A stretch of 64,000 bases of DNA from Chloracidobacterium validum (GCF_018304825.1 NZ_CP072649.1:558001-622000); one strand, 5' to 3'. Shown: positions 25,827 to 34,492, counted from the stretch's first letter. Numbers and translations are program-made. Notes: generated by a model not told the origin, from the letters alone.

Positions 25827-26892
25827 TGGCGAAAAGACCGAACAACCTACCCAAAAGAAGCTCGACGACGCCCGTAAAAAAGGACAAGTCCCCAAGAGTC
25901 AGGATTTGGTTTCGGCGGCGCTACTGGTCGGCTCGATGGGCATCGTGTTTCTGCTTGCCGGTAATTTCATCGGGCAGCAAGTCGTCGGGTTGACCCAAAA
26001 ATCCCTCCTGAGCGCGTCAACCTTCAAAGGCGAGCTGGATATGTCAACTGCTGGCGAGGCCCTGCTCGAAGGCGTGGCGACACTGGCGCTGACCCTCGCC
26101 CCACTGTTTCTCGTGGTCTTCGTTTTGGCAGCCGTCGTCGGTTACATCCAGGTCGGATCGCTCTTTTCAACGGAGGCCATCAAGCCGGACATGAACCGGC
26201 TCAACCCTTTTTCGGCCTTTCAGCAAAAGTTTTTCAAATCTCGAACCTATATCGAGTTTGCCAAGACCATCCTCAAACTGGTGATTGCCACGGGCATTGC
26301 AAGCTATGCGGTTTTCGGCTCACGACACACGCTGCCCCTCCTGGCTCGTGGGTCACCGGCCGATACCAGTCAGTTCATGATTGGTCAAATCATCCAACTT
26401 GGGCTGTCGGTTGCCATTTGCTTCGTGGCGCTCGGCGCGCTGGACTTCTTCCTTCAGAAGTTTCTGCACCTCCAAGACTTGAAAATGACCAAGCAGGAAG
26501 TCAAGGAAGAGTGGAAAGAACAGGAGGGCGACCCCCACATCAAGGCCGAACGGCGCGCCATTCACATGGAGCTGTTGAATGAGGCCAGCGCCCAGGCGGT
26601 CAAAGAATCCGATGTCGTGCTGGTCAATCCGACGCACGTTGCCGTTGCCATCCGATATGACCGTAAGACAATGCAGGCTCCGCAGATCGTGGCGAAAGGC
26701 GCTGACCTGATGGCCGCGCAGATTCGTGAAATCGCCCGCGAAGCCGGTGTTCCCATCAAGCAGGACATTCCCCTGGCGCGTGCGCTTTACGAACTCGAAG
26801 TCAACAGCGAGATTCCCGAATCACTCTACGAAGCCATTGCCATCGTTTTGCGGTGGGCCTATACATTGGCTCAAACTGAAGGGCGTCAGTAA
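25813..26892 (+). CDS. sctU: Type III secretion export-gate switch protein SctU (YscU/FlhB family)
   Basis: A 359-residue protein. The start GEKTEQPTQKKLDDARKKGQ is the conserved N-terminus of the YscU/FlhB family. Four hydrophobic segments follow (about 32-55, 88-115, 152-170 and 190-213), then the linker TKQEVKEEWKEQEGDP and the autocleavage motif Asn272-Pro-Thr-His275 in VVLVNPTHVAVAI. The protein is the inner-membrane switch that changes substrate class after cleaving itself at NPTH. With no flagellar genes nearby and small secretion-type genes upstream, SctU fits better than FlhB, though FlhB cannot be fully excluded. No other export-apparatus gene (sctRST, sctV, sctN) is in the window. 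Confidence 0.88.
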   Translation: MSQSSGEKTEQPTQKKLDDARKKGQVPKSQDLVSAALLVGSMGIVFLLAGNFIGQQVVGLTQKSLLSASTFKGELDMSTAGEALLEGVATLALTLAPLFLVVFVLAAVVGYIQVGSLFSTEAIKPDMNRLNPFSAFQQKFFKSRTYIEFAKTILKLVIATGIASYAVFGSRHTLPLLARGSPADTSQFMIGQIIQLGLSVAICFVALGALDFFLQKFLHLQDLKMTKQEVKEEWKEQEGDPHIKAERRAIHMELLNEASAQAVKESDVVLVNPTHVAVAIRYDRKTMQAPQIVAKGADLMAAQIREIAREAGVPIKQDIPLARALYELEVNSEIPESLYEAIAIVLRWAYTLAQTEGRQ

Positions 26893-26918
26893 GACGGTGT
26901 CGAGGGAGCGCAGCGGAC

Positions 26919-27566
26919 ATGCCAGAGATCGGTGGTGTCAACAATCGGCAGCCGTTGCCGTCCACCAGCAGCGCGGGCGGCGGCAACGAGCGCGTTGGCG
27001 GGACGCGATTCAATCCAGTTTCAGGCACGATTGGGCAGCCCGGTGAAATCGGCCAGCCCCGTGGGCTGCCCGCGCCCGACGTGCCGGGACAGAAAAGCAT
27101 TCTTCCCGATGCCCTGCTGGGACGTGACCCATCCCAGGTCCTGGCGGCCGAGCAGCTCCGGGCAACCGGCGGTGCGTCTGCCACGGAGGAACTGCTCGGC
27201 CTCAATCAGCAGCCAACCATGGCCGGCGCGCTCCTCCCACCGCAGGGCAATGACGTGGCGCTGCGCCATCTGACGCCGACCATGCGGCGCGAACTGCTGC
27301 GCAAGCTCCTTGATCGTCAGCAACGTAACGCTCGTCGCTTATTGACCGTCCTTCCACGCGACGAAGAAGGCGATCCTGAGCGCCGACGGCGACGGGCACT
27401 GCCAGAAGAAATCCCCAATGCTGAAGCCCTGGCCATACCGGAGCCACAGCGTGAGCGGGCAGCCAACGAATTACACCAATCGCTCCGCCTTCTCGAACTC
27501 ATTGACCGCTTGCTGGCGATGCAGGATGAAACCCTGGCACAGATGAGTGCCAGCATCCAGCGGTAG
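26919..27566 (+). CDS. Hypothetical protein at the end of the type III secretion island
   Basis: A 215-residue protein I do not recognise. The first 75 residues are Gly/Pro/Ser-rich and likely disordered; the C-terminal part is helical and very charged, with an Arg cluster (DPERRRRRALPEE, about 149-161) and a final amphipathic helix (LHQSLRLLELIDRLLAMQDE). It starts 26 bases after sctU on the same strand and ends just before convergent exopolysaccharide genes, so it closes the island. A disordered head with a helical tail is common for secreted or regulator proteins of type III systems; this is only a hint. Confidence 0.6.
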   Translation: MPEIGGVNNRQPLPSTSSAGGGNERVGGTRFNPVSGTIGQPGEIGQPRGLPAPDVPGQKSILPDALLGRDPSQVLAAEQLRATGGASATEELLGLNQQPTMAGALLPPQGNDVALRHLTPTMRRELLRKLLDRQQRNARRLLTVLPRDEEGDPERRRRRALPEEIPNAEALAIPEPQRERAANELHQSLRLLELIDRLLAMQDETLAQMSASIQR

Positions 27567-27641
27567 TCTTCAGTCACAGGCCTGATCATCGGAGCTGCCG
27601 TCCCAAGCGGTGGAGACGGATTGGCCAGGCTTGGCTCTGGA

Positions 27642-28988
27642 TCATCGCCCTTCACCGCCGTCTTTACCAGAGGCTGTGGCAAGCGCCGCCAGAACCACGA
27701 AGTAAGCGGCATTTGCGGGAATCTGCCAGTTGAAATCAAAAAAACCATGCACAAGCGAAGCTGCGCATCCACTGATCGCGCCGATACGGACGAGCTGCCA
27801 CTCTAGGTCTTGCTGGCCGTGCCGTCCACCGTGCAAGGCACGACGCGCGCGCCCGAAAAACCAACCCAACCAAGCCATGCCCAAGGCAAAACCGAGTAGC
27901 CCGGTTTCCGCCAGAAGCTGGAGGTAATCGTTGTGAGCCTGTTCAACGCGGTTGACGCCGTTGGACGTATCCACCTTAGTGTAGGCAATCTGGAACGTCC
28001 CGAGTCCGCTACCGCCCAAGGGACGCTCGCGGATGAGGGTCAGCGTGTTTTTCCAGATGACATTTCGGGCGACTTGATCGGCCGTCGCCGGAAGGTCGCC
28101 CGGTGCTCGCAAGCGACTCACGAGTGGGTCAACGCCCATCCACGAGATGCCAACCACAACCCCAAGTGGAATCAGGAGCAGACTTCCCGTAGCTGCTTGA
28201 CGGAACCGACGCTGCTGCCGCGCTACCAAAGCCATTGTCATCACCACGCCAACCGCACCGGCAATCCACCCGCCCCGCGAGGCGCAGATGCCCAACGAAA
28301 GCAGCATCAAGATGGCGGCAACCACATAGAGCCATCGCACATCGTCATCCGCGCCACGCCGCCGTTGGGCGGCCAAGGCAACGGCCAGCGGCGCAAGCAT
28401 TTCAATCATCCCGGCATAATGATTCCGGTTGACAAAGGTTCCAAACGGCGTTGCTGTCAACTTGCGAAAGGCGGCGTAACTGCCCTGCCCAATGAAGTGC
28501 TGCATGACCGCATACAGAGCAAACACAGCGCCCCAGGCGATCAGCACCCGCGCAAGGTAGATACCCACTTTTTCCGAAGCAAAAACGTTGCAGCTAAACA
28601 GGAACAAGCACACGAGCGCAGTCAAGTGAACCGCTGCCTGGCGGGTGTAAAAAGCGTCTATTGTCTCAAGTAGGCCCGGCAGTCCAAGCCAAAGCTGTAG
28701 CCCGGCCAGCAAGACCATGCCGAAACCAAGGCCAACGCCGGCGTTGAGGGTGACTTCCCGGCCGAACCAAAGCGCCTGGACTCCAAGCCATATCGTCAGC
28801 CCAAATGCACCGGTGTGAAGAATGGACCGCGCCCACCCTTCGACCGAACCAAATGGCATGGGAAGCCAGATCAGCCAGATGACAAAACCGACAAAGACCG
28901 CCGCGCCAAGCCGATCTTCAGCGTTCGGCGTGACCGGTTCGGGGAGGGATTGAGACAAGCGAGCCAGCATCCGCGGCGGTTCATCCAT
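27642..28988 (-). CDS. O-antigen ligase/polymerase-like membrane protein
   Basis: A 448-residue polytopic protein with about ten to twelve membrane segments. The large periplasmic loop has the Wzy/WaaL-type features: NRNHYAGMIEML, GSGLGTFQIAYTKVD and RVEQAHNDYLQLLAETGLLGF; the last is the diagnostic H-N-x-Y-L-x-x-x-x-E-x-G motif. Such enzymes polymerise or ligate lipid-linked glycan units. The stop of the TPR gene and this ATG share one base (TGATG), so they are translationally coupled. Together with the FecR-like gene they form an exopolysaccharide-type operon. Confidence 0.88.
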   Translation of the reverse strand: MDEPPRMLARLSQSLPEPVTPNAEDRLGAAVFVGFVIWLIWLPMPFGSVEGWARSILHTGAFGLTIWLGVQALWFGREVTLNAGVGLGFGMVLLAGLQLWLGLPGLLETIDAFYTRQAAVHLTALVCLFLFSCNVFASEKVGIYLARVLIAWGAVFALYAVMQHFIGQGSYAAFRKLTATPFGTFVNRNHYAGMIEMLAPLAVALAAQRRRGADDDVRWLYVVAAILMLLSLGICASRGGWIAGAVGVVMTMALVARQQRRFRQAATGSLLLIPLGVVVGISWMGVDPLVSRLRAPGDLPATADQVARNVIWKNTLTLIRERPLGGSGLGTFQIAYTKVDTSNGVNRVEQAHNDYLQLLAETGLLGFALGMAWLGWFFGRARRALHGGRHGQQDLEWQLVRIGAISGCAASLVHGFFDFNWQIPANAAYFVVLAALATASGKDGGEGR

Positions 28989-30265
28989 CAGCGTGCTTTT
29001 GAAATCGGTTCAAGGGCGAACCCACCAAACCATGCCACCCCTGAAATTGGACATGTTCCGGGCGTCAGGCATTCGGACGGGCGCGCAATGGTCAACTCGA
29101 CCGCGCCTACGTCTGGTGGCACGGTAAAGTCCAGTTGAACACGCTGCCAGCCCTGCGTTCCGCGCAGAGCTGGCATTGAACGAACGCGCCAGTTGCGGTT
29201 GACGGTGCCGGTGATTTCAACCAGGGGCAACGCGGCAGCGACCAAGTCTCGGCTTTGGGCAAAGTATGTCAGCCGATACGCGCCGGCCGGGAGTGCCAAA
29301 AGCTGCCGCGCATGCTCGTAGGCTGGGCCGGGCGAATCGTACGTGATCTGAAGGGCATTGCCGCCGGATGGAACGGCGGCTGACCGGTCGAGCGCCAGCC
29401 GGGCTCCGGCTTCCTGCTGCCGGAAGCGCCATTCAAACAGGGGTGTTTTCACAGATGGTTGTTGGAAACTCCCGTCGTAGATGTCGGTTCGCTTGAGTCC
29501 AAGGGCTTGACGCTCCGGCATGGAAGACCATATGCGCCAGGCCGGCTCATAGGCACGCGCGTTGAGCAAATCCTGGATGAACGCAGTGGCCAGTTGGCGC
29601 TCTGGGTCGGGCTGCTGCGCCAAGCCGACCTGCCACCGCTGAACGGCCGCCTCAATCTGCTGATGGGTGATGAGCAACCGCAGGTACTGATACTCCACCG
29701 ACGGCAAATTCGGTGGGACGAGGGACTCGACGAAGCGCCGGTCACCGTTTGAAATCCGCCAGCCCAAGTCGAGCATCAGAATGGCTTGGGTTGGGTTTGA
29801 GCGCAACGCGCCACGCGCATAAGGCGCGGCTTCGTCTAATTTGCCGGCCCGGATAAGAGTATTCGCCAATCGCCACTGTGAGATGAAATGCCGCGGAGCC
29901 AGTTCGTGAGCCTGGCGTAACACCTGCTCCGATTCAGGCACTTGGCCGCTGATAGCCAACGTGTCGCCCAGCCAGCCCCAGAGACGCGCATCTTCTGGCG
30001 CAAGCGCAATTGCCTTACGCAAATGCCGTTCGGATTCCACATAATCGAAATGCTGCGGGTCTAACAGACAAGCTACACCCAGCGCCCCCCAGAGCCGTGG
30101 ATTGGATGGCGAACGGTCCACGGCCTGGCGCAGGGCATCGTATGAGGCCGGCGGTCGGCGTTGCTGCCAAACATCATCGGCGGCTTCGTTCTGGAACGAC
30201 ATCCAGAAGCCAAAGCCGCCGACGAGGATACAGGCAAAACCAAGCAAGAAGCGCCGCTGCGCCAT
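28988..30265 (-). CDS. TPR-repeat membrane-anchored protein of the exopolysaccharide operon
   Basis: A 425-residue protein. An N-terminal hydrophobic anchor (about 6-23) is followed by roughly five to six tetratricopeptide-like units (for example RHLRKAIALAPEDARLWGWL and QVLRQAHELAPRHFISQWRL) to about 230. The C-terminal 150 residues look like a beta-sandwich (NALQITYDSPGPAYEHARQL and later ELTIARPSECLTPG), as in carbohydrate-binding or sugar-export accessory folds. In exopolysaccharide clusters such proteins often scaffold the polymerase. It starts 12 bases after the FecR-like gene and is coupled to the O-antigen ligase. Confidence 0.8.
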   Translation of the reverse strand: MAQRRFLLGFACILVGGFGFWMSFQNEAADDVWQQRRPPASYDALRQAVDRSPSNPRLWGALGVACLLDPQHFDYVESERHLRKAIALAPEDARLWGWLGDTLAISGQVPESEQVLRQAHELAPRHFISQWRLANTLIRAGKLDEAAPYARGALRSNPTQAILMLDLGWRISNGDRRFVESLVPPNLPSVEYQYLRLLITHQQIEAAVQRWQVGLAQQPDPERQLATAFIQDLLNARAYEPAWRIWSSMPERQALGLKRTDIYDGSFQQPSVKTPLFEWRFRQQEAGARLALDRSAAVPSGGNALQITYDSPGPAYEHARQLLALPAGAYRLTYFAQSRDLVAAALPLVEITGTVNRNWRVRSMPALRGTQGWQRVQLDFTVPPDVGAVELTIARPSECLTPGTCPISGVAWFGGFALEPISKAR

Positions 30266-30277
30266 GCCGGAAAGTGA

Positions 30278-30988
30278 CTAGGGACGCACCGGACTCAAAG
30301 GCGCATCGTCCTGACTGACAACTGGGACAATACTAGCAGCGACAGCAGCACCCACAACGGTGGCTATTACAGCCGTCGTCGCCCCAACCACCGGCACGAC
30401 CGGTACAATCGGCGGTAAGGACGGTGAGGCGGACACAGCACATTCAAACACGGCTACCCGGAAGTCATCCAGCCCCGTCGAATCGAAGCGAATGTAGGCG
30501 CTCTCCGGATAATCCTTGGACTGTGCCTCGGCGATACTTTCGACGGCCGGAGCTGATTGTTCCGGTCCACCGTAGACTGGGATGCTCCCTTTGATCACAT
30601 CAATGTGGGTACAGCGGGTGCTGAAGACTTGAACCAGGGCTCCCTGGCTTTTGATACAGCGGACGATGCCAGATACGACTTCAACGCGCGTCCGGTCAGC
30701 CAAAAAGTTGACCACGATCTCGCTGTTGTCACCCAGGTAAAACTGCCCGGCATCAGCAACACTCAAAACGGCATACCCGGCCTTGCCGGTCGTGATCCGA
30801 CTACCACTCGCCACCGCCATGTTGCCGGCGGCCGGATTGCCATTGATTTTCACGTCGCCGCGGGACATGAGTTGAGCTGCCCGTCCCCCCTGTGCATCAA
30901 CCCGCCGATGGGTCAACGGGAGACAGGTGGCGCCTGCGACGGCGAGAATCAAAGTAAACACGAGCCCAAGCTTCAAATTGCGCGTCAT
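30278..30988 (-). CDS. FecR-domain-like periplasmic protein
   Basis: A 236-residue protein with an N-terminal signal or anchor (about 6-24). The central part (about 35-140) reads like a FecR domain: VKINGNPAAGNMAVASGSRI, GKAGYAVLSVADAGQFYLGD and VSGIVRCIKSQGALVQVFS, the pattern of short beta strands around a 'threshold' motif. A hydrophobic Val/Pro/Ala-rich tail (about 188-222) could be a second membrane segment. FecR-like proteins sit at the head of many exopolysaccharide operons; sensing or scaffolding is assumed. GGAGAG lies upstream of the ATG. Confidence 0.7.
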   Translation of the reverse strand: MTRNLKLGLVFTLILAVAGATCLPLTHRRVDAQGGRAAQLMSRGDVKINGNPAAGNMAVASGSRITTGKAGYAVLSVADAGQFYLGDNSEIVVNFLADRTRVEVVSGIVRCIKSQGALVQVFSTRCTHIDVIKGSIPVYGGPEQSAPAVESIAEAQSKDYPESAYIRFDSTGLDDFRVAVFECAVSASPSLPPIVPVVPVVGATTAVIATVVGAAVAASIVPVVSQDDAPLSPVRP

Positions 30989-31065
30989 ATCGTAGACTCT
31001 CCAATAATAGGGTTAGGAATCAGCAGAATCAGAAAATCTCGCCGGCGATTGTGTCTAGCTTTGGA

Positions 31066-31920
31066 CTACTTGGCCGATAGTGAAAATGGAATTTCAGGGT
31101 TGGCTGACTCCCAAGTTGCTTGATAGACCGCGCCTGCCTGGCTGAGCCGGCGCTTAATGTAACTGCCAAAGGTCTTCCAATCGGTGTAGTTCACCATGTC
31201 CCCGCCTGTCTTCCGAACGATGAAGCGGAGCGTCACGTTGGGAACATCCATCTTCCGTGAGCCACTCCCCGTAATGACGACAGCATTCGCTTCATCTACG
31301 CGGGCGCTAAAACTGCGGTAGCCCCAGTTCAGGTAAGAAACTACCATGTTTTCTCCCACAAGACGCGACAAATCCACCCGGTCATTGAGACTGTCGTTAC
31401 CATCAGTGATAATGATGAAATGCGTCATTTTTGACTGCGATATATCCTTCAGCCCGGCCAGTACGCCGTAAAGATCGGTCGTCGTCTTCATCGTAGCATC
31501 GCCCGATCCACCACTTGACCACAGACGCTGTTCCCTAACCAGCGCTTCGTCGAGCGCCGCACGTGAAGTCGTAAAATCCTGCAAAAAAGTTTTCTGGGCG
31601 CTGAAACGCGCAATGGCTGTGGGAACGGCGGTCTGGGAGGGTAATGCCTTGCGGAGTTCTTCGACAATCCGCGCATAAATCGGCACCATACTTCCCGAGC
31701 CATCCAGCACAATCACGACCTGCTCAACCGGCTTGACCTGGGTGACGGTCGCTTTGACCCGTGCGCCACCTTCCAAAATTCCGTAACTACTACCAATCCG
31801 GTCGCCAAGAATCCGTTCCTGGCGCGTCACCATTGGCATTTGCCCGAAGGTGATGGCATTCGCCGACCATCCTGTCAGAAGAACCATACTCAGGGCTAAC
31901 ACGGCTCTGTTTTTCGTCAT
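31066..31920 (-). CDS. Secreted von Willebrand factor type A domain protein
   Basis: A 284-residue protein. A clear signal peptide (ATG 31920; hydrophobic core about 6-17, cut near ANA) precedes a VWA domain. The metal-ion-dependent adhesion site is D-G-S-G-S in VIVLDGSGSMVPI, with the later Thr in MKTTTDLYG and the Asp in IIITDGNDSLND. The layout fits the VWFA-related proteins that are common in Acidobacteria. AAGGGAG stands upstream of this ATG; an in-frame extension to 32022 has no signal sequence at its start and is less likely. Adhesion or protein-protein contact in the envelope is the usual role. Confidence 0.85.
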   Translation of the reverse strand: MTKNRAVLALSMVLLTGWSANAITFGQMPMVTRQERILGDRIGSSYGILEGGARVKATVTQVKPVEQVVIVLDGSGSMVPIYARIVEELRKALPSQTAVPTAIARFSAQKTFLQDFTTSRAALDEALVREQRLWSSGGSGDATMKTTTDLYGVLAGLKDISQSKMTHFIIITDGNDSLNDRVDLSRLVGENMVVSYLNWGYRSFSARVDEANAVVITGSGSRKMDVPNVTLRFIVRKTGGDMVNYTDWKTFGSYIKRRLSQAGAVYQATWESANPEIPFSLSAK

Positions 31921-32081
31921 GGTGCAATACTCCCTTAGCAATACGATGGCAAGTGATTCGGTAATACTCCGTAGACTTTGCCCCAGCTTAGTAGTTTTCG
32001 GCATTTGAGATAGATAAATCATTTGGTTAGTATCACTCCCAGTCGTACGCCGTCAAGCGCCTGACCAAAATTTCATCTCTT

Positions 32082-32564
32082 CTACCGCCGGCCGTGACGC
32101 GCCGTGCCAAACTCGTCATTGGCTTTGTTCTCACGTCGTTCTTCGTCCGATTTACGCGCCGCGCGCCAATTTTCCTTGTGCTTTTCGATGGCTTGCACTT
32201 CCTTTGAGGCTTCGATGAGTCCCTGAAGAGCCGCCTCGACCGCGTCTTCGGCCCGTTGGATTGCCGCTTGCTGTTGCTCGACGGCAGCACGCAAACGCGC
32301 TTCTTCTTCCCTGAGGTCGGCTAGAAAGGTTCGGTGCGCGAGCAATGCCTGGGCGGAAGAACCGGACCGTAAGGCCGCCAGGAGTTTCGCATCCGCTTCG
32401 GCCTGACGCGCACGACAGGCGTCCACGGCGGCCATCCGCCGCGCCAATTCGGCTTCGGCATCAGCCAACGCCTGCCGCGCATCAGCCAGCCGATGCGCCG
32501 CGTCCTGTTTGGCCTGCTCCCGAACATCCAGGACTGGTTGTAAGCGATAACGCGATTTCTTCAT
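32082..32564 (-). CDS. FliJ/SctO-like coiled-coil stalk protein
   Basis: A 160-residue, almost wholly helical protein with two long antiparallel coiled-coil arms (about 10-65 and 75-140). The first residues KKSRYRLQPVLDVREQAKQD match the typical FliJ/YscO opening (Y-R-L-x-x-[VL]-L-x-x-R). In type III export the FliJ/SctO stalk links the ATPase ring to the export gate. It lies about 5 kb from the sctU island on the opposite strand, not next to an ATPase gene. Coiled coils give weak family signals, so the call is tentative. Confidence 0.55.
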   Translation of the reverse strand: MKKSRYRLQPVLDVREQAKQDAAHRLADARQALADAEAELARRMAAVDACRARQAEADAKLLAALRSGSSAQALLAHRTFLADLREEEARLRAAVEQQQAAIQRAEDAVEAALQGLIEASKEVQAIEKHKENWRAARKSDEERRENKANDEFGTARHGRR

Positions 32565-32708
32565 AAGCTACGCGAACAAGCTACCCGATGCATCCCGGCG
32601 GGTGGAAAACCTGGACGGTGCGAGTCTAGCATGGCACTAGCCTGGCAGACGCCAAGCAACCCCGCCACTGAGCGTCAGGCAACCCCACGGAGTCCCATTC
32701 CTGGGACA

Positions 32709-33893
32709 TTAGGCATTCAACCACTGCGCGACGGTCGGCCAAATCGTTGTGGTCGCCCCTTGACCAATCGCCAACGCCAAATGTCCCAGTGGGGCTTGAT
32801 ACTCGGCGTAGTGTCCGGCCGGGAGTTGCTCGGCCAACGCAGTGGCGCTGCCCGGATTCACAATCTGATCCCGTAGTCCAATCAAGTTGAGCGTTGGACA
32901 ATCAAGCCGACGCAGTGCGGCCCGCCGCCCGGTCAGCTCCAACTTGCCTTCCCACAAAGCGTTGTCGCGGTAGTAGGCCGTGACGAAATCAGCGTAAAAC
33001 GCTCCCGGTAGCGGCACGGCATCCGCCAACCACACTTCGGCGGCCAGGTGCGTATCGCGTTCAGCCGCCGCCAGTCCGACCAGCCAGGGCTTGGTCAAGT
33101 AGGTCATGGGCTTGAGGCCGCGAAATGCGGCGCTCACCAACCAACCCGGCAGGTTCCCAAACACAGAAGCCAGGCGCCAGGGATCAAAGTCCGGGTGGGA
33201 CAACCAAGCGCGTAACGGCGTGTCACGGGCAAAGTCGGACGGCGTCCCCATCAGCACCAGGGTTTTCACCTGCGCCGGATGTAACACCGCATAGGTCGTC
33301 GCCAGCACGCCCCCCATCGAATACCCCAGCAGATGCGTTTGGGTGGCTCCGGTCTGACTCAGCACAGCATCAACCGCGCGCCCGATGACGCCTTCCACGA
33401 CATCTACCAGTCGCCACCGACGTTCGGCGTGGCCAGGTGTCCCCCAATCCAGAACGAAGACCTCCTGACCGCCACCAGCTAGGAAGGACACGAAGCTGCG
33501 CCCGGCGTAGAGATCAAAGATGTAGTGGCGGTTGATCAGCGAGTTGACAATCAGTATCGGAGCTGGCGACGGTCGCCGACCGCCAGCCGGCGCGTAACGC
33601 CGCAACCGGCTCGCACCGATGAGTGGCGCGACCGTACAGGGCGTGGTGGCCACCGGCGGCGCAACCGCCCGCGCCATCGCCAAATGCGTCAACTGCCGCG
33701 CCTCCTGCGTGAGCATAAAGGGGTGCCAGGGCCAGGCCGCGCCTGATCGGTCCACCCAGTCGAGCCAGCCGTTGAGATACCTAGTCGAAAGCGCTGTCCA
33801 GAGGGGTCGTTCCGTTTGACGCAGTAGCCACCCGTCGAGCAACCACTGCCAGTTTTCAAAAGCTTCGGCAAGCGTGGGCGAAGAAGGAGTCAC
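32709..33893 (-). CDS. PhaC-like paralogue with Ser in place of the catalytic Cys
   Basis: A 394-residue alpha/beta-hydrolase clearly related to the class III synthase at 13116-14129: shared blocks are APILIVNSLINRHYIFDLYA, VFVLDWGTPGHAERRW and LVLMGTPSDF. The nucleophile box reads GYSMGG, so Ser192 replaces the Cys that all known PHA synthases use; Asp (GLRDQIVNP) and His (PLGHLAL) are kept. About 50 extra N-terminal residues are present. Options are a granule-associated hydrolase/depolymerase or transferase, or a low-activity synthase. The ATG overlaps the stop of the PhaE-like gene by four bases, and the phasin gene is upstream, so it belongs to a granule operon. Confidence 0.85.
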   Translation of the reverse strand: MTPSSPTLAEAFENWQWLLDGWLLRQTERPLWTALSTRYLNGWLDWVDRSGAAWPWHPFMLTQEARQLTHLAMARAVAPPVATTPCTVAPLIGASRLRRYAPAGGRRPSPAPILIVNSLINRHYIFDLYAGRSFVSFLAGGGQEVFVLDWGTPGHAERRWRLVDVVEGVIGRAVDAVLSQTGATQTHLLGYSMGGVLATTYAVLHPAQVKTLVLMGTPSDFARDTPLRAWLSHPDFDPWRLASVFGNLPGWLVSAAFRGLKPMTYLTKPWLVGLAAAERDTHLAAEVWLADAVPLPGAFYADFVTAYYRDNALWEGKLELTGRRAALRRLDCPTLNLIGLRDQIVNPGSATALAEQLPAGHYAEYQAPLGHLALAIGQGATTTIWPTVAQWLNA

Positions 33894-34408
33894 GAAGCCG
33901 GTGGCGCATCGGCAGCCGATGCCGTCTCCTTTGAAGAATCAACCTTTGAAGAATCAACCGCAGCCGCGCGGGACGAACGCCGCCGGACCGATGCTGCACG
34001 CTTGGCAGCGGAGCCACGCGCCGCCGCAGGGGACGCACGTCTCGGCATGCGCTTTGGCGCGCGCGCCGCCAACTCGTCGGCGGCCAGTTGCGCCGTCAGC
34101 GTCTCTACCTGCTCACCCAAGGCGTCGAGCTTACGGTCGAGCGCCACAATTTCCTCGCGGGTGGGGACGTTGATCAGCCGCAAGCCGAACCCAACCAGCA
34201 TGCGCGTCCGCTCCAGCAAGGTTAAAACACCATTGATATAGAGCGAAACCGGTCGCAAAAAGAATGGATGACGCAGCAAAGCGTCCCACTGGGCCGATGA
34301 GGTTCGCGTTGCGGTCTCATAAAGGGACTGGGGAATGGATTTAGCGGGCCGGCGAGCTTTGGTGGCTTGGCTGGCTTTGGAGTCGGCTTGCGCCCGTGCC
34401 ATAGACAT
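33890..34408 (-). CDS. PhaE-like PHA synthase subunit/granule-associated protein
   Basis: A 172-residue protein. The middle (about 28-105) carries ETATRTSSAQWDALLRHPFF, a hydrophobic helix (SLYINGVLTLLERTRMLVGF) and NVPTREEIVALDRKLDALGE, the last resembling the C-terminal helix of PhaE, the partner of class III PhaC. The N-terminus and the Arg/Ala/Ser-rich tail (about 115-172) are basic and likely disordered; a basic tail could tether granules to DNA, as known for other granule proteins. It is much shorter than typical PhaE (about 350 residues). It overlaps the Ser-type PhaC gene by ATGA and follows the phasin gene by 115 bases. Confidence 0.65.
   Translation of the reverse strand: MSMARAQADSKASQATKARRPAKSIPQSLYETATRTSSAQWDALLRHPFFLRPVSLYINGVLTLLERTRMLVGFGLRLINVPTREEIVALDRKLDALGEQVETLTAQLAADELAARAPKRMPRRASPAAARGSAAKRAASVRRRSSRAAAVDSSKVDSSKETASAADAPPAS
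33928..33957. repeat. 15-bp perfect in-frame tandem duplication in the PhaE-like gene
   Basis: CCTTTGAAGAATCAA occurs twice in a row and encodes the repeated VDSSK in the disordered tail of the PhaE-like protein. It keeps the frame, so it only lengthens the tail by five residues. Confidence 0.9.
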
Positions 34409-34465
34409 GCTCCTGCTGATGTATCAAACGGGTGATCGGCCGCGGCAGCGTACGAGGTCAAGAAA

Positions 34466-34492
34466 GGGTCGGCTTTTCATCTACACCGACCC
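34466..34492 (-). terminator. Hairpin between phasin and PhaE-like genes, possible attenuator
   Basis: GGGTCGG and CCGACCC form a 7-bp stem with a 13-base loop, in the 115-base gap just after the phasin stop. On the minus strand only TTTC follows, so it is a weak terminator or a 3'-end stabiliser. That would fit a transcript with much phasin and less of the downstream enzymes. Confidence 0.45.

Noticed and set aside
25813-26892. Flagellar FlhB instead of SctU
   Set aside because: The family match alone allows both, but no flagellar gene lies near and the small neighbouring genes look like virulence-type secretion parts; kept as SctU with that caveat.
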